Origin: Bacteroidota bacterium
GTDB lineage: Bacteria > Bacteroidota > Bacteroidia > Bacteroidales > JAGONC01
DNA length: 35,590 nt
Reading direction: 5' to 3'
NCBI GenBank assembly: GCA_026391695.1
Contig: JAPLDP010000083.1
Span: forward strand, 1-35,590
This document shows, one piece after another, positions 17,411 to 26,144 of the stretch (positions within the stretch are counted from its first letter, which is position 1; every line of letters begins with the position of its first letter). A program made the translations under genes and the position numbers. A model generated the notes under the pieces. That model was not told the DNA's origin, did no database searches, and saw nothing but the letters and a program-made list of their open reading frames with translations.

Positions 17411-17899
17411 TTAAACGTTGATGATTTGCTTCCGAATGTTTATCATATGAATTTCCAGATCGGAAAGAAAGTACCCGAAATTTTTCACTTCCGACATATC
17501 CACAGCAAATGCAGCATTAACATTGGGAATGGAAGCCAGTGCTTTTAACATTTCGCGCTGTTCATCAGGTGTTCTTTCACCTTCTGCAAGCAGGAAGTAA
17601 TCGGTTTGTTTGAGTGAAGGGAAGAGTTTGCTTTCCGGATGGTGGTTGGATATCAGGAAATAGGTTGCTTTTCTGTCTTCATCAGGATAATAATAGAATG
17701 AATAGTTCAGGGGATTTGTTCCCTTCAAAGGGATAGATTGAAAATCCAGTGCTTTTTTAAAGTGAAAATGAAGGTGCTTATTGATGAGGAATGTTATTCG
17801 GTAGTCTTTCAAGTGGCACGATATGCCGATCATGGAATAATCCCCGTAATCTTTCGGTATGTTAAGCCGTAATTTTTTTACCATTCTGCCTCCTTTCAA
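17411..17899 (-). CDS. IPExxxVDY family protein
   Basis: A 162-residue protein of the Bacteroidota-specific IPExxxVDY family. The N-terminus (RLNIPKDYGDYSMIGISCHLKDYRITFLIN) follows the family pattern; the name-giving motif is present in a divergent form, FPSLKQTDYFLL (about residues 92-103), where IPE has become FPS. No enzymatic motif or membrane segment is seen and the function of the family is unknown. Its place directly after rnc is conserved in Bacteroidota as far as I recall, with pyruvate kinase often next; here no pyk follows. The start overlaps rnc by 4 bases; an internal ATG at residue 6 (MVKKL) is a possible alternative start. Confidence 0.82.
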   Translation of the reverse strand: MKGGRMVKKLRLNIPKDYGDYSMIGISCHLKDYRITFLINKHLHFHFKKALDFQSIPLKGTNPLNYSFYYYPDEDRKATYFLISNHHPESKLFPSLKQTDYFLLAEGERTPDEQREMLKALASIPNVNAAFAVDMSEVKNFGYFLSDLEIHMINIRKQIINV

Positions 17900-18708
17900 G
17901 GTTCAGTTTGAAAAATGCTGTTGCATGCCTTTTCGGCGGCCAGTTGTTCAGCACCTTTAATAGAAAAGTCCTGTCCTTTCCCGGATGGAATATCATCGAT
18001 ATAAGCCTCGACGATATATTGCTTTCGTGGGCCTGTGCCAACTTCCTCAATCACCCTGAAATCGAGCATTTTTTTCATTTTCTGCGTCCATTCCAGCAAA
18101 GTGCTTTTTGGATTTACATCCATAGTTTCGATTTCATCTATATCGAGGTGAAACTTAATGATCCGGTTAATGATGATCTTTTTTGTAAACTCATAACCTC
18201 TGTCGAAGTACATTGCACCGATGAAAGCTTCGAATGTGTCACCGGCGATAGACCGGAACTGTGACAGGCTGTTTTGGCTTTTCTGGATGAGGCGGTCCAG
18301 GCCAAGTTTTCGCGACAAATCATTCAGCTGAGCACGGCTGACAATCTTGGAGCGCATTTGAGTAAGGAAACCTTCATCTTTGAAAGGGAATGTTTTATAG
18401 AGATAATCGGCAACCACCAGATTCAGTACCGCGTCGCCCAGGTATTCAAGACGTTCATTGCTGACTTTGACTCCATTAAACAGTTCCTGGGCTGCTGAAC
18501 GATGACGGAAGGCCAGTTTGTATAAAAAGATATTGTCAGGATAAAATCCGAAAATATTTTTTATTGTTCTGAAGAGCTCTTTGTCGGGGGAAAGATAAAT
18601 TTTTACTGGTTTGAAGCTTTTCAAATCCAACAGGTTATTGTATAAACTTCTTAAAAATGACCGAAACGTTATGTCCGCCAAACCCGAAAGTATTGCTAAG
18701 GGCTGCAT
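17896..18708 (-). CDS. rnc: Ribonuclease III
   Basis: Endonuclease that cleaves double-stranded RNA during rRNA maturation and mRNA turnover. The catalytic domain has the signature NERLEYLGDAVLNLVVADYL (about residues 83-102), with acidic metal-binding residues, and a second acidic set near GDTFEAFIGAMYFDRG. The C-terminal dsRNA-binding domain covers about residues 195-268 (STLLEWTQKMKKM to QLAAEKACNSI). The first ATG gives 270 residues but overlaps the end of fabF by 74 bases; the extra N-terminal residues (MQPLAILSGLADITF) are the fabF end in another frame and are unlikely to be real. The true start may be a TTG near LLDLKSF, about 18630. Third gene of the acpP-fabF-rnc unit. Confidence 0.94.
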   Translation of the reverse strand: MQPLAILSGLADITFRSFLRSLYNNLLDLKSFKPVKIYLSPDKELFRTIKNIFGFYPDNIFLYKLAFRHRSAAQELFNGVKVSNERLEYLGDAVLNLVVADYLYKTFPFKDEGFLTQMRSKIVSRAQLNDLSRKLGLDRLIQKSQNSLSQFRSIAGDTFEAFIGAMYFDRGYEFTKKIIINRIIKFHLDIDEIETMDVNPKSTLLEWTQKMKKMLDFRVIEEVGTGPRKQYIVEAYIDDIPSGKGQDFSIKGAEQLAAEKACNSIFQTEP

Positions 18709-19888
18709 GGACTGAACAATGAACCGCCTTATGGAAAGTAAAATTCAGACGGTTATCAATTTCCGGGTCATCTGAAAAATGATTGATGGTTGGGGGAATG
18801 GCATCATAATAAACGGCCAGAAGGGCTGCGATAGCTTCGACAGCGCCGGCGGCTCCCAGGAGATGACCAGTCATGGATTTTGTGGAATTGATATGAATGT
18901 TGTAAGCCTGTTCGCCAAAGCAGGCGATTATGGCTTTAGCTTCGGCGATATCGCCGAGAGGCGTTGAAGTTCCATGCGTATTAATATGATCGATATCGGT
19001 GGGCTTCATGCTGGCGTCTTCCAGGGCATTTGTCATGGATTTGCTTGCGCCCAGACCTTCGGGATGAGGTGATGTCATATGATAAGCGTCGGCTGACATG
19101 CCGGCGCCGGCGACTTCGGCATAAATTCTGGCACCCCTGCGCAGGGCATGATCAAGCTCTTCAAAAATCAATGCGCCGGCACCTTCACCTAACACAAACC
19201 CATCCCTATCTTTGTCAAAAGGCCGCGAAGCAGTTGCCGGATCGTCATTGCGTGTAGAAATGGCGTGCATGGCGTTGAATCCTCCGATGCCGGGAGGATT
19301 GATAGCCGCTTCGGAACCGCCGGCAACAAATGCATCGGCTTTACCGAGACGGATGTAATTGAACGCATCGACCAGTGCATTGGCTGATGAGGCGCATGCT
19401 GATACAGTAGCAAAATTTGGCCCCCTGAAGCCATATTTGATGGATATATGACCAGCGGCGATATCCACTATCATTTTAGGTATAAAGAACGGATTAAAAC
19501 GTGGAATGCCTTCACCATTAGCGTAAGCAGTGACTTCATCGAGGAAGGTTTCGATACCGCCGATACCTGAAGCCCATATAACACCTATTCTGTCCAGGTT
19601 GAGAGTACCTATATCCAGGCCGGCATCTTTAATAGACTCATCGGCACAGACCAATCCGAACTGGGCGTAAAGATCGTACTTGCGCACATCCTTCCTGTCA
19701 AAGAAATTCAAAGGTTCAAAACCTTTGACCTGACAAGCGAATTTTGTCTTGAAGTTCGACGTATCAAAACGTGTAATAGGCTGAGAACCGTTAACACCTT
19801 TAATGAGGCCTTCCCAGAATTCTGAATGGGTATTGCCTATGGGAGTTAGTGCACCAAGCCCGGTAACAACAACCCGTTTTAATTCCAT
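18635..19888 (-). CDS. fabF: 3-oxoacyl-ACP synthase II
   Basis: KAS II, the condensing enzyme that lengthens acyl-ACP with malonyl-ACP in type II fatty acid synthesis. At 417 residues the protein is full length. The catalytic Cys is in VSACASSANALVDAF (about residue 164); the two His residues are in NTHGTSTPLGD and TKSMTGHLLGAAGA (about 304 and 340). It ends with FGFGGHNVSVIF, the usual C-terminal loop. It lies 12 bases after acpP, its substrate carrier, and its end overlaps the annotated start of rnc. The acpP-fabF-rnc order is standard for Bacteroidota. Confidence 0.97.
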   Translation of the reverse strand: MELKRVVVTGLGALTPIGNTHSEFWEGLIKGVNGSQPITRFDTSNFKTKFACQVKGFEPLNFFDRKDVRKYDLYAQFGLVCADESIKDAGLDIGTLNLDRIGVIWASGIGGIETFLDEVTAYANGEGIPRFNPFFIPKMIVDIAAGHISIKYGFRGPNFATVSACASSANALVDAFNYIRLGKADAFVAGGSEAAINPPGIGGFNAMHAISTRNDDPATASRPFDKDRDGFVLGEGAGALIFEELDHALRRGARIYAEVAGAGMSADAYHMTSPHPEGLGASKSMTNALEDASMKPTDIDHINTHGTSTPLGDIAEAKAIIACFGEQAYNIHINSTKSMTGHLLGAAGAVEAIAALLAVYYDAIPPTINHFSDDPEIDNRLNFTFHKAVHCSVHAALSNTFGFGGHNVSVIFKKFIQ

Positions 19889-19900
19889 TAAAAAAATAGC

Positions 19901-20137
19901 TTATTTAGTATTCTTTTCAATGTAAGCAATAGCTTCACCTACTGTACTGATTTTTTCAGCCTGATCATCCGGGATGGCAATATTGAATTCCTTTTCGAAT
20001 TCCATGATCAATTCGACGGTATCAAGGGAGTCGGCTCCTAAGTCATTCGTGAAACTTGCTTCAGGTGTCACTTCGTTTTCATCAACACCCAATTTATCGA
20101 CAATGATAGCTTTAACTCTTGATGCAATGTCTGACAT
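19901..20137 (-). CDS. acpP: Acyl carrier protein
   Basis: A 78-residue acidic carrier whose phosphopantetheine arm holds the growing acyl chain. The attachment site is Ser37 in [17 protein letters not shown], the fully conserved motif. Length and charge pattern are normal. It is the first gene of the acpP-fabF-rnc-IPExxxVDY operon and is divergent from purN, sharing a 100-base AT-rich promoter region. A near-consensus -7 box for purN (TTATTTTG, one mismatch) lies in this gap. Confidence 0.98.
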   Translation of the reverse strand: MSDIASRVKAIIVDKLGVDENEVTPEASFTNDLGADSLDTVELIMEFEKEFNIAIPDDQAEKISTVGEAIAYIEKNTK

Positions 20138-20237
20138 AATTTTAACTTTTTGGTTAAATAGCCTGCAAAGAACGGAATATTATCGGTGAAAACCAAAAAT
20201 TATTTTATTATTTTGCAATCAGCAATCCGAAATATTC

Positions 20238-20801
20238 ATGAAAAACATCGCCATATTTGCTTCCGGCAGCGGCACTAATGCTGAGAATATTACCGAATAT
20301 TTCAAGCATCATGTGGAAGTCAGTATTAAACTTGTTCTTTCCAATAAAAAAGATGCCTATGTTCTGGAGAGGGCCAAAAAGTTCAACATCCCCACTTTTG
20401 TTTTTAATAAGGAGATGTTTTATCAGACTGATGAGGTCACAGGCATACTCAAAAAGAATCGCATTGACCTGATTGTGCTGGCAGGCTTTTTATGGTTGGT
20501 ACCGACCAATATTTTGAAAGCATATCCGAACCGCATCGTCAACATTCATCCTGCACTTTTACCTAAATATGGAGGTAAAGGCTTTTACGGGATGTCAGTG
20601 CATGAGGCTGTTATTCAGTCGGGTGATAAAGAGTCGGGCATTTCCATTCACTATGTAAATGAACAATATGATGCCGGGGAGGTTATTTTCCAGGCGAAGT
20701 GTCCGGTTGAACCTGATGATACCCCGGAGAGTCTGGCGCAAAAGATACATAAACTGGAATATGAATGGTTTCCAAAAGTCATAGAGAGTATTATTAAATG
20801 A
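20238..20801 (+). CDS. purN: Phosphoribosylglycinamide formyltransferase
   Basis: Transfers a formyl group from 10-formyl-tetrahydrofolate to GAR, the third step of purine synthesis. At 187 residues it has the typical PurN length. The N-terminal nucleotide-binding loop is FASGSGTNAENI (residues 7-18). The catalytic residues are Asn102 and His104 in IVNIHPALLP and Asp145 in NEQYDAGEVIF, all present. It is divergent from acpP, an arrangement common in Bacteroidota. The stop codon TGA shares its last base with the first of the palindromic repeats that follow. Confidence 0.97.
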   Translation: MKNIAIFASGSGTNAENITEYFKHHVEVSIKLVLSNKKDAYVLERAKKFNIPTFVFNKEMFYQTDEVTGILKKNRIDLIVLAGFLWLVPTNILKAYPNRIVNIHPALLPKYGGKGFYGMSVHEAVIQSGDKESGISIHYVNEQYDAGEVIFQAKCPVEPDDTPESLAQKIHKLEYEWFPKVIESIIK

Positions 20802-20864
20802 CCCACGACTTAAGTCGTGGGTGAGTGGGCTAAATAAAAATTGACCCACGACTTAAGTCGTGGG
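20801..20864. repeat. Pair of 20-bp palindromes downstream of purN
   Basis: CCCACGACTTAAGTCGTGGG occurs twice (20802-20821 and 20845-20864), 23 bases apart. Each copy is a perfect palindrome able to form a 10-bp hairpin. The first begins right at the purN stop codon and the second ends 4 bases before the stop codon of the convergent EamA gene. They look like an interspersed REP-like element and could also stop or protect the two converging transcripts. Confidence 0.85.
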
Positions 20865-20868
20865 CTAT

Positions 20869-21765
20869 TTAAATAAAAAAAACTACTACCCCCCCTACTC
20901 CTAATACAGCGCCAATTATTTCCTTCAACGTGACCTTTTGCTTAAAAATAATTACTGCAGGAGCAATAATAAAAACCGGTACCATAGCCATGATTGTAGA
21001 AGCGATGCCGGCTTCGGTATGCTGCACGGAAAAAAGCGAGAAGGAAACGCCCAGGAAAGGTCCGAAAAAAGAGCCGAGAAGTATAGCTCTCATCCCTTTT
21101 CTATCTCCGACGGCATTTCGGATTTTGAACCACCGGCCTGAGATCAAAATTATCGCTGCGAAACCGATGAGTCCGGCAGTCACCCGTATCTGAGAAGCTG
21201 CAAAGGCATCGTATGAAGCCATTCCATATTTACTCAACACCAGTCCGACGGCCTGGCCTACAGCGCCACCGAAAGCCAGCAATATGCCTCTGACAGGATG
21301 CCGGAACCTGATCTTTTCACCATTGCCACTTCTGCCGAAAACAACCAGTACGATGCCGCTAAGGGTGATCATCATGCCGATAAAATTGAGAACGCTCATC
21401 ACCTCGCCAAGTATCAGCCAGCTCACAAAGGCTGTTATAGGCGGCACGAGGGTCATGATGAGCATGGAAATACGTGAACCTATGATCGTGAAAGACTCAA
21501 ACAGCATATAATCGCCTAACACAAAACCGACAAGGCCTGAAATGACGAGCCAGAACCAGGCATGTGCCGATGCATCAACAGGATAAATGATGCCGCGATG
21601 AATATATGAAAAGATGCTCAGGAACACCAGTGCCAGAGCCATACGCAACAGGTTGACAGCCAGTGATCCGACGCGTATGCTGGCCCTTTCAAACGACAGG
21701 GCGGTGATAGTCCAGAAGAAAGCTGTTGCTAATGCAGCGAATTCGCCGATATGACTCGAGAGCAT
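20869..21765 (-). CDS. DMT superfamily transporter, EamA domains
   Basis: A 298-residue inner-membrane protein with about ten hydrophobic helices arranged as two EamA repeats (about residues 5-140 and 155-297). Typical patterns are FFWTITALSFERAS, GDYMLFESFTIIG and the C-terminal EIIGAVLGVGGVVVFF. EamA proteins export metabolites such as amino acids or nucleotide precursors; the substrate here cannot be predicted. It stands alone on the minus strand, bracketed on both sides by pairs of the same 20-bp palindrome. The palindromes might mark it as an inserted block, but its composition does not stand out by eye. Confidence 0.92.
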   Translation of the reverse strand: MLSSHIGEFAALATAFFWTITALSFERASIRVGSLAVNLLRMALALVFLSIFSYIHRGIIYPVDASAHAWFWLVISGLVGFVLGDYMLFESFTIIGSRISMLIMTLVPPITAFVSWLILGEVMSVLNFIGMMITLSGIVLVVFGRSGNGEKIRFRHPVRGILLAFGGAVGQAVGLVLSKYGMASYDAFAASQIRVTAGLIGFAAIILISGRWFKIRNAVGDRKGMRAILLGSFFGPFLGVSFSLFSVQHTEAGIASTIMAMVPVFIIAPAVIIFKQKVTLKEIIGAVLGVGGVVVFFI

Positions 21766-21786
21766 AAATTCAAAATATTTATCTAA

Positions 21787-21853
21787 CCCACGACTTCAGT
21801 CGTGGGAGAATGCAAAGATCAAAAATTATCTAGCCCACGATTTAAATCGTGGG
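21787..21853. repeat. Second pair of 20-bp palindromes, upstream of the EamA gene
   Basis: CCCACGACTTCAGTCGTGGG (21787-21806) and CCCACGATTTAAATCGTGGG (21834-21853) are variants of the palindromes at the other end of the EamA gene. In the second copy, two arm changes are compensated (CGATT pairs with AATCG), so the hairpin has been kept while the sequence changed. The first copy has a single C in the centre. Confidence 0.85.
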
Positions 21854-22177
21854 AGAATAATATCAAGAGCGTTAACTTAAAAATCCCCGACGTTTGTTTA
21901 TCCAAGCCCTACGTTCGTTTATCTGATTCATACCTGGTTTCAGGGTGATGTAATTTTAACCATCCTACACCGAAGATGGATTAACATGAGAGTATCTCTT
22001 TTAAAAACCGCAGAGAACACAGAGGATGCGCAGAGGGCGCAAAGAAAGGGACTCCAACCGCTCCGCGGTTTGAGTCCCAAAAGAGATTTCAGCCTCTACG
22101 TTCTTTGCACCCTTTACGGTTAAAGAAAGATTAAAACTGTACAAACACCTCTCAAGAGGAACAAAACCAAATATCCT
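21854..22177 (+). other. Long leader of the T9SS cargo array
   Basis: 324 bases without a gene. From left to right: two imperfect direct copies of a 22-base unit (21885-21925, each with ACGTT and CGTTTAT-like cores); a stretch at about 22007-22046 rich in CAGAG (accgcagagaacacagagga and similar); the hairpin at 22048-22078; and a small CCTCT/AGAGG hairpin that includes the ribosome binding site at 22148-22159. The part from about 22007 to the start codon is repeated, with changes, before the second beta-helix gene. Confidence 0.7.
22048..22078 (+). repeat. 31-nt hairpin in the leader of the first beta-helix gene
   Basis: GGGACTC-C-AACCGC, a 3-base loop (TCC), then GCGGTT-T-GAGTCCC: two 14-base arms with one mismatch. 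An almost identical copy lies at 26194-26224. It lacks a T run, so it is not a standard terminator; it may be a leader RNA structure or an interspersed repeat. Confidence 0.75.
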
Positions 22178-25100
22178 ATGAAAAAACTTACAATTCTCAC
22201 AGCCTTCCTGCTCACGGCAACTATGCTATCCGGGCAGGTCATCCATGTCCCTGCCGATTATACGACAATTCAGCAGGCAATTGATACGGCAAACGTAGGC
22301 GATACCGTGCTTGTATCCCCCGGAACCTATGTGGAAAACATCAACTTTAATGGGAAAAATATCACTGTGGCTTCACTGTTCCTGACCACACAGGATACAT
22401 CTTACATTTCACAAACCATTATTGACGGCAACCATGCCGGCAGCGTGGTGGCCTTTTATTATGAGGAAGATTCTACGGCATTACTTTGCGGTTTCACGGC
22501 CACAAATGGATACAGTGTATGTGGAGGTGGTATATATTGTAGTAGTTCTTCCAGCCCCATAATATCAAATGTGAGAATTACCGGTAATTCTACTTTTAGC
22601 TCATCCCGTCCTTTATATCATCCGGGTGAAGGAGGCGGAATTTATCTTGGATGGGCATCTGGAGTGGCATTAAAAAATGTGAGCATTTATAACAATTCAT
22701 CGGAAGTTTATGGTGGTGGGATTTATTCAGAACAAAATGCAATCCCGATATTCGATAGCATAAACCGCTGTAATATCTACTTCAATAGAGCTGCTGAAGG
22801 GAATGACCTCTATTCAAACTCTTTCATTGAAGTGACCGTGGATACTTTTACAGTGAGTGTGCCAACCGAATTTCATGCTGCACCGATTTCCAATTTCTCA
22901 TTCGATATCCTGCACGGTATGCATTCCCAGGCAAATGCTGATTTATATGTTTCACCATACGGAGATGATAACAATGAAGGTTTGACTACAGATGATCCGC
23001 TGAAAACCATTTTTTGCGCCTTTTCTATTATCCTGACTGACAGCTTGAATCCTAAAACAATTCACCTGCTTGAAGGGACTTACAGCCCATCTTCGAATGG
23101 TGAGCAGTTTCCTCTTTATTTTCCCGATTATACCAATCTCGCGGGTATTGAGAACACACTAGTTTTTCTTGATGCGGAAAATACCGCCGGTGTCCTGAAA
23201 TTTCGAAACGACATACACTCAAATATTTCAGACATGACGATCACTCATGGATCAACGGCAGGAATTTCCTGCAGCAATTCCAGCCCAAACATACACGATG
23301 TGATTATTATCAATAATAATGGAAGCGGGATAATATGTAATAGCTCTTCCAGTCCTGAATTGAGTGATGTGACCATTACCGGCAACTCTGCCAACCAGGG
23401 CGGTGGAATTTCATGCTCGAATTCCACACCAATGTTCGACAGCCTCAATAGGTGTAATATCTATATGAACATTGCAACTGAAGGCAATGACTTATATTCC
23501 GACACATTCCTTGAGGTGATCGTAGATACATTCACTGTGCTTTATCCCAATGAATACGTTGCTGCTCCTTTTTCAAATTTTTCCTTCGATATTCAGCACG
23601 GCTATCATGAACAGCTAAATGCCGACCTGTTTGTATCACCTGATGGAAATGATGCTAACAGTGGCCTGACGGCCGACGAACCATTGAAGACCATAGAGGC
23701 GGCCTTAATTTACATTCTACCCGACAGTTTAAATCACAACACAATTCACCTTCAGGAAGGCACTTACAGCCCCTCCACAACCGGGGAGGATTTCCCAATT
23801 AGTATAATTGATTATATCAACCTGGTGGGAGTTGCAGAGTCGGAGGTTATCCTTGATGCCGAGGAAACAGCAGGTGTCATCCGGATAAATGGTACTGCAT
23901 CCGATACCCTTTCAGGCATGACCATCACAAGGGGTTCAAGTTCGTACGGCAGCGGGATTTATTGTTATGACTCCCAATCCTCACTGGAAAATGTGACCAT
24001 AACAGGTAATTCGGCTTCTGACTACGGTGGCGGAATATATTGTTTATATTCCAGCCTTACGCTCAGTAATGTGAGCATAACTGACAATTCGGGTGGTGGA
24101 ATTTATTGTACGGAAAATTCTAATCTCATGTTGCAAAATGTCATCATCACTGGAAATTCAGCTTTTGGAGGTGGAGGGATATGTTGTGAATCTTCTGGCT
24201 TAACATTGGAAAATGTCTCTATAATCGGCAATTCATCTGATAATATAGGTGGAGGAATCTATTGTGCTTATGCGGACTTAACAATGGAAAATATTACACT
24301 TAACAATAATTCGTCAAATTATTGTGCCGGAGGGATTTATTGTTCAAATTCCAGCCTTTCACTGACTAATATAACCATTAGTGCGAATTCTGCAGGGAGT
24401 GAAGGCGGTGGGATCTATTGTGACAATTCCAGCCTGGTTTTTGACACCATTGACCTGTGCAACATTTATTGTAATGTGGCTCCTCTAGGTAATGACCTTT
24501 ATGCAACATCTTTCCTCAATGTCATTGTTGACACCTTTACTGTGCTGAATCCCACTGCAGTTCATGCTTCACCATTGTCCAACTTCTCATTCGATATCCT
24601 TCATGGGTATTATGAGCAAGCGAATGCCAACCTGTTTATCTCACCCTCCGGGGATGACAATAATAGTGGACTTACAACCGGCGATCCGCTGAAAACCATC
24701 CATCACGCCTTAAACATCATTCTTCCCCAAAATACGATCTATCTGCTTGAAGGCCAATACAGCCCATCATCCAACGGTGAGTATTTTCCGGTTAGTATTC
24801 CAGATAGCATTAATCTTGAGGGAGAATCAGAATCATTGGTTATCCTTGATGCAGACAGTACATCCACGGTTATTCAATTTAGTAATAATAATTCTACCCA
24901 TCTTTCAGGAGTGACTATCACGGGCGGATTTACTGATGACAGAGGTGGCGGGATATATTTTGATAATTCAAGTCCCTCTCTGACAAATGTGACGATAACG
25001 GGTAACTCGGCTTCAAACCACGGCGGAGGTATTTCTTGTTTCTTATCCAACCCCACCCTGGAAAATATTACCATTAGAGACAATTCGGCAAGTATTGGTG

Positions 25101-26095
25101 GTGGGATTGATTGTCTGAATTCAAACCCAATTCTAATAGATGGTACTCTCACAGGTAATTCAGCTTCATTGGGCAGCGGGATTCATTGTATGGCCTCAAG
25201 TCCTTCGCTTGAAAATGTCACTTTCCTTGGAAATTCGTCTGGAGGAGGGGCTGTTCTTCTATTTGGTTACAGTTCCAGCGCCACACTGGAAAATACGATT
25301 ATCGTGGGTAACTTCGGGGGAGCGATTAGATGTACTTATTCTTCATATTCCGTTCTCAAAAATGTTACTATTGCAGGAAATTCATCAGATGGGAGTAATG
25401 AAATTTTATGTTATGAAGGTGGTAATGTTACCATGATCAATACTATTATGTATGATGATTCATTGCCGGAAATTTATTTCTATCCTTATGGCCTTCCAAA
25501 TTCCATAACAATATCTAATTCTGATTTAAAAGGGGGTGAAGCCGGAATTGTAACCAACAACAATGGGACTATCAACTGGCTGGAAGGCAACATCGATGAA
25601 GATCCCCTGTTTATCAATAGCGGAGAACATCCCTATTCTTTATCTGATGGCTCTCCCTGCATTGATGCCGGCACACCGGATACTACCGGGCTGAACCTGC
25701 CGCCATGGGATATTATTGGAAATTACCGTATCTGGGACGGCGATGGGGATGGGATTGCGGTCGTGGATATGGGAGCGTATGAATATGGATCGATACCGGT
25801 AGGGATTGATAATCCGGGAGTCGACAGTCGGCAGTCGGCAGTCGGCAGTTATCCTAATCCATTTAGTGATTACACAACTTTTGAGTATGAACTGGAAGAA
25901 CCCATGACGGTTACATTGACGATTTTCAACCATCTCGGACAGCAAATCGAAATGTTGGTCAATGGGCATCAATCCGCAGGTATGCATCAGGTGCGTTGGA
26001 ATGCCGAAGATATACCTACTGGAGTGTATTTATATCGGCTATCGAAAATCGACAATCGACAATCGACAATCGGTAAGGTGGTGGTTGTAAAGTAG
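22178..26095 (+). CDS. Large T9SS-exported parallel beta-helix protein with repeated modules
   Basis: A 1305-residue secreted or surface protein. After a signal peptide (about residues 1-19) comes a DUF1565-like start (VIHVPADYTTIQQAIDTANVGDT). The middle is a right-handed parallel beta-helix made of short coils such as GGGIYCSNSSLSLTNITISAN. A larger unit, starting around NADLYVSPYGDDNNEGLTTD, recurs at about residues 253, 481 and 816, each time preceded by a segment with RCNIY..N....EGNDLYS. The end (about 1225-1305) is a type A sorting domain (SYPNPFSDYTTFEYELEE ... GVYLYRLSK ... GKVVVVK). Beta-helix proteins of this kind often bind or cut polysaccharides or act as adhesins; no catalytic motif is clear. 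Two runs of 7-bp repeats lie in its 3' part. Confidence 0.9.
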   Translation: MKKLTILTAFLLTATMLSGQVIHVPADYTTIQQAIDTANVGDTVLVSPGTYVENINFNGKNITVASLFLTTQDTSYISQTIIDGNHAGSVVAFYYEEDSTALLCGFTATNGYSVCGGGIYCSSSSSPIISNVRITGNSTFSSSRPLYHPGEGGGIYLGWASGVALKNVSIYNNSSEVYGGGIYSEQNAIPIFDSINRCNIYFNRAAEGNDLYSNSFIEVTVDTFTVSVPTEFHAAPISNFSFDILHGMHSQANADLYVSPYGDDNNEGLTTDDPLKTIFCAFSIILTDSLNPKTIHLLEGTYSPSSNGEQFPLYFPDYTNLAGIENTLVFLDAENTAGVLKFRNDIHSNISDMTITHGSTAGISCSNSSPNIHDVIIINNNGSGIICNSSSSPELSDVTITGNSANQGGGISCSNSTPMFDSLNRCNIYMNIATEGNDLYSDTFLEVIVDTFTVLYPNEYVAAPFSNFSFDIQHGYHEQLNADLFVSPDGNDANSGLTADEPLKTIEAALIYILPDSLNHNTIHLQEGTYSPSTTGEDFPISIIDYINLVGVAESEVILDAEETAGVIRINGTASDTLSGMTITRGSSSYGSGIYCYDSQSSLENVTITGNSASDYGGGIYCLYSSLTLSNVSITDNSGGGIYCTENSNLMLQNVIITGNSAFGGGGICCESSGLTLENVSIIGNSSDNIGGGIYCAYADLTMENITLNNNSSNYCAGGIYCSNSSLSLTNITISANSAGSEGGGIYCDNSSLVFDTIDLCNIYCNVAPLGNDLYATSFLNVIVDTFTVLNPTAVHASPLSNFSFDILHGYYEQANANLFISPSGDDNNSGLTTGDPLKTIHHALNIILPQNTIYLLEGQYSPSSNGEYFPVSIPDSINLEGESESLVILDADSTSTVIQFSNNNSTHLSGVTITGGFTDDRGGGIYFDNSSPSLTNVTITGNSASNHGGGISCFLSNPTLENITIRDNSASIGGGIDCLNSNPILIDGTLTGNSASLGSGIHCMASSPSLENVTFLGNSSGGGAVLLFGYSSSATLENTIIVGNFGGAIRCTYSSYSVLKNVTIAGNSSDGSNEILCYEGGNVTMINTIMYDDSLPEIYFYPYGLPNSITISNSDLKGGEAGIVTNNNGTINWLEGNIDEDPLFINSGEHPYSLSDGSPCIDAGTPDTTGLNLPPWDIIGNYRIWDGDGDGIAVVDMGAYEYGSIPVGIDNPGVDSRQSAVGSYPNPFSDYTTFEYELEEPMTVTLTIFNHLGQQIEMLVNGHQSAGMHQVRWNAEDIPTGVYLYRLSKIDNRQSTIGKVVVVK
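25819..25846 (+). repeat. Four tandem 7-bp repeats in the linker before the sorting domain
   Basis: AGTCGAC followed by three AGTCGGC units, in frame within the first beta-helix gene, coding for DSRQSAVGS just before SYPNP. The same unit occurs right after the S46 peptidase gene about 9 kb upstream. Confidence 0.85.
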
Positions 26096-26118
26096 CGATG
26101 TGGCGATGTAACGAAATG
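26033..26118 (+). repeat. 3' cassette, copy 1: six heptamers, end of sorting domain, stop, post-stop repeat
   Basis: Six 7-bp units (TATCGGC, TATCGAA, three AATCGAC, AATCGGT; 26033-26074) code for the loop YRLSKIDNRQSTIG, followed by KVVVVK and the stop codon. After the stop, GCGATGTGGCGATGTAACGAA is itself repetitive. This is the most divergent of the four copies. Confidence 0.85.
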
Positions 26119-26144
26119 AAAAATTGATTTAAGATATATTAATT

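Noticed and set aside
20801-20864. Palindromes as classical terminators for purN and the EamA gene
   Set aside because: No T run follows either hairpin on either strand, and two more copies lie upstream of the EamA gene, where a terminator would not be expected.
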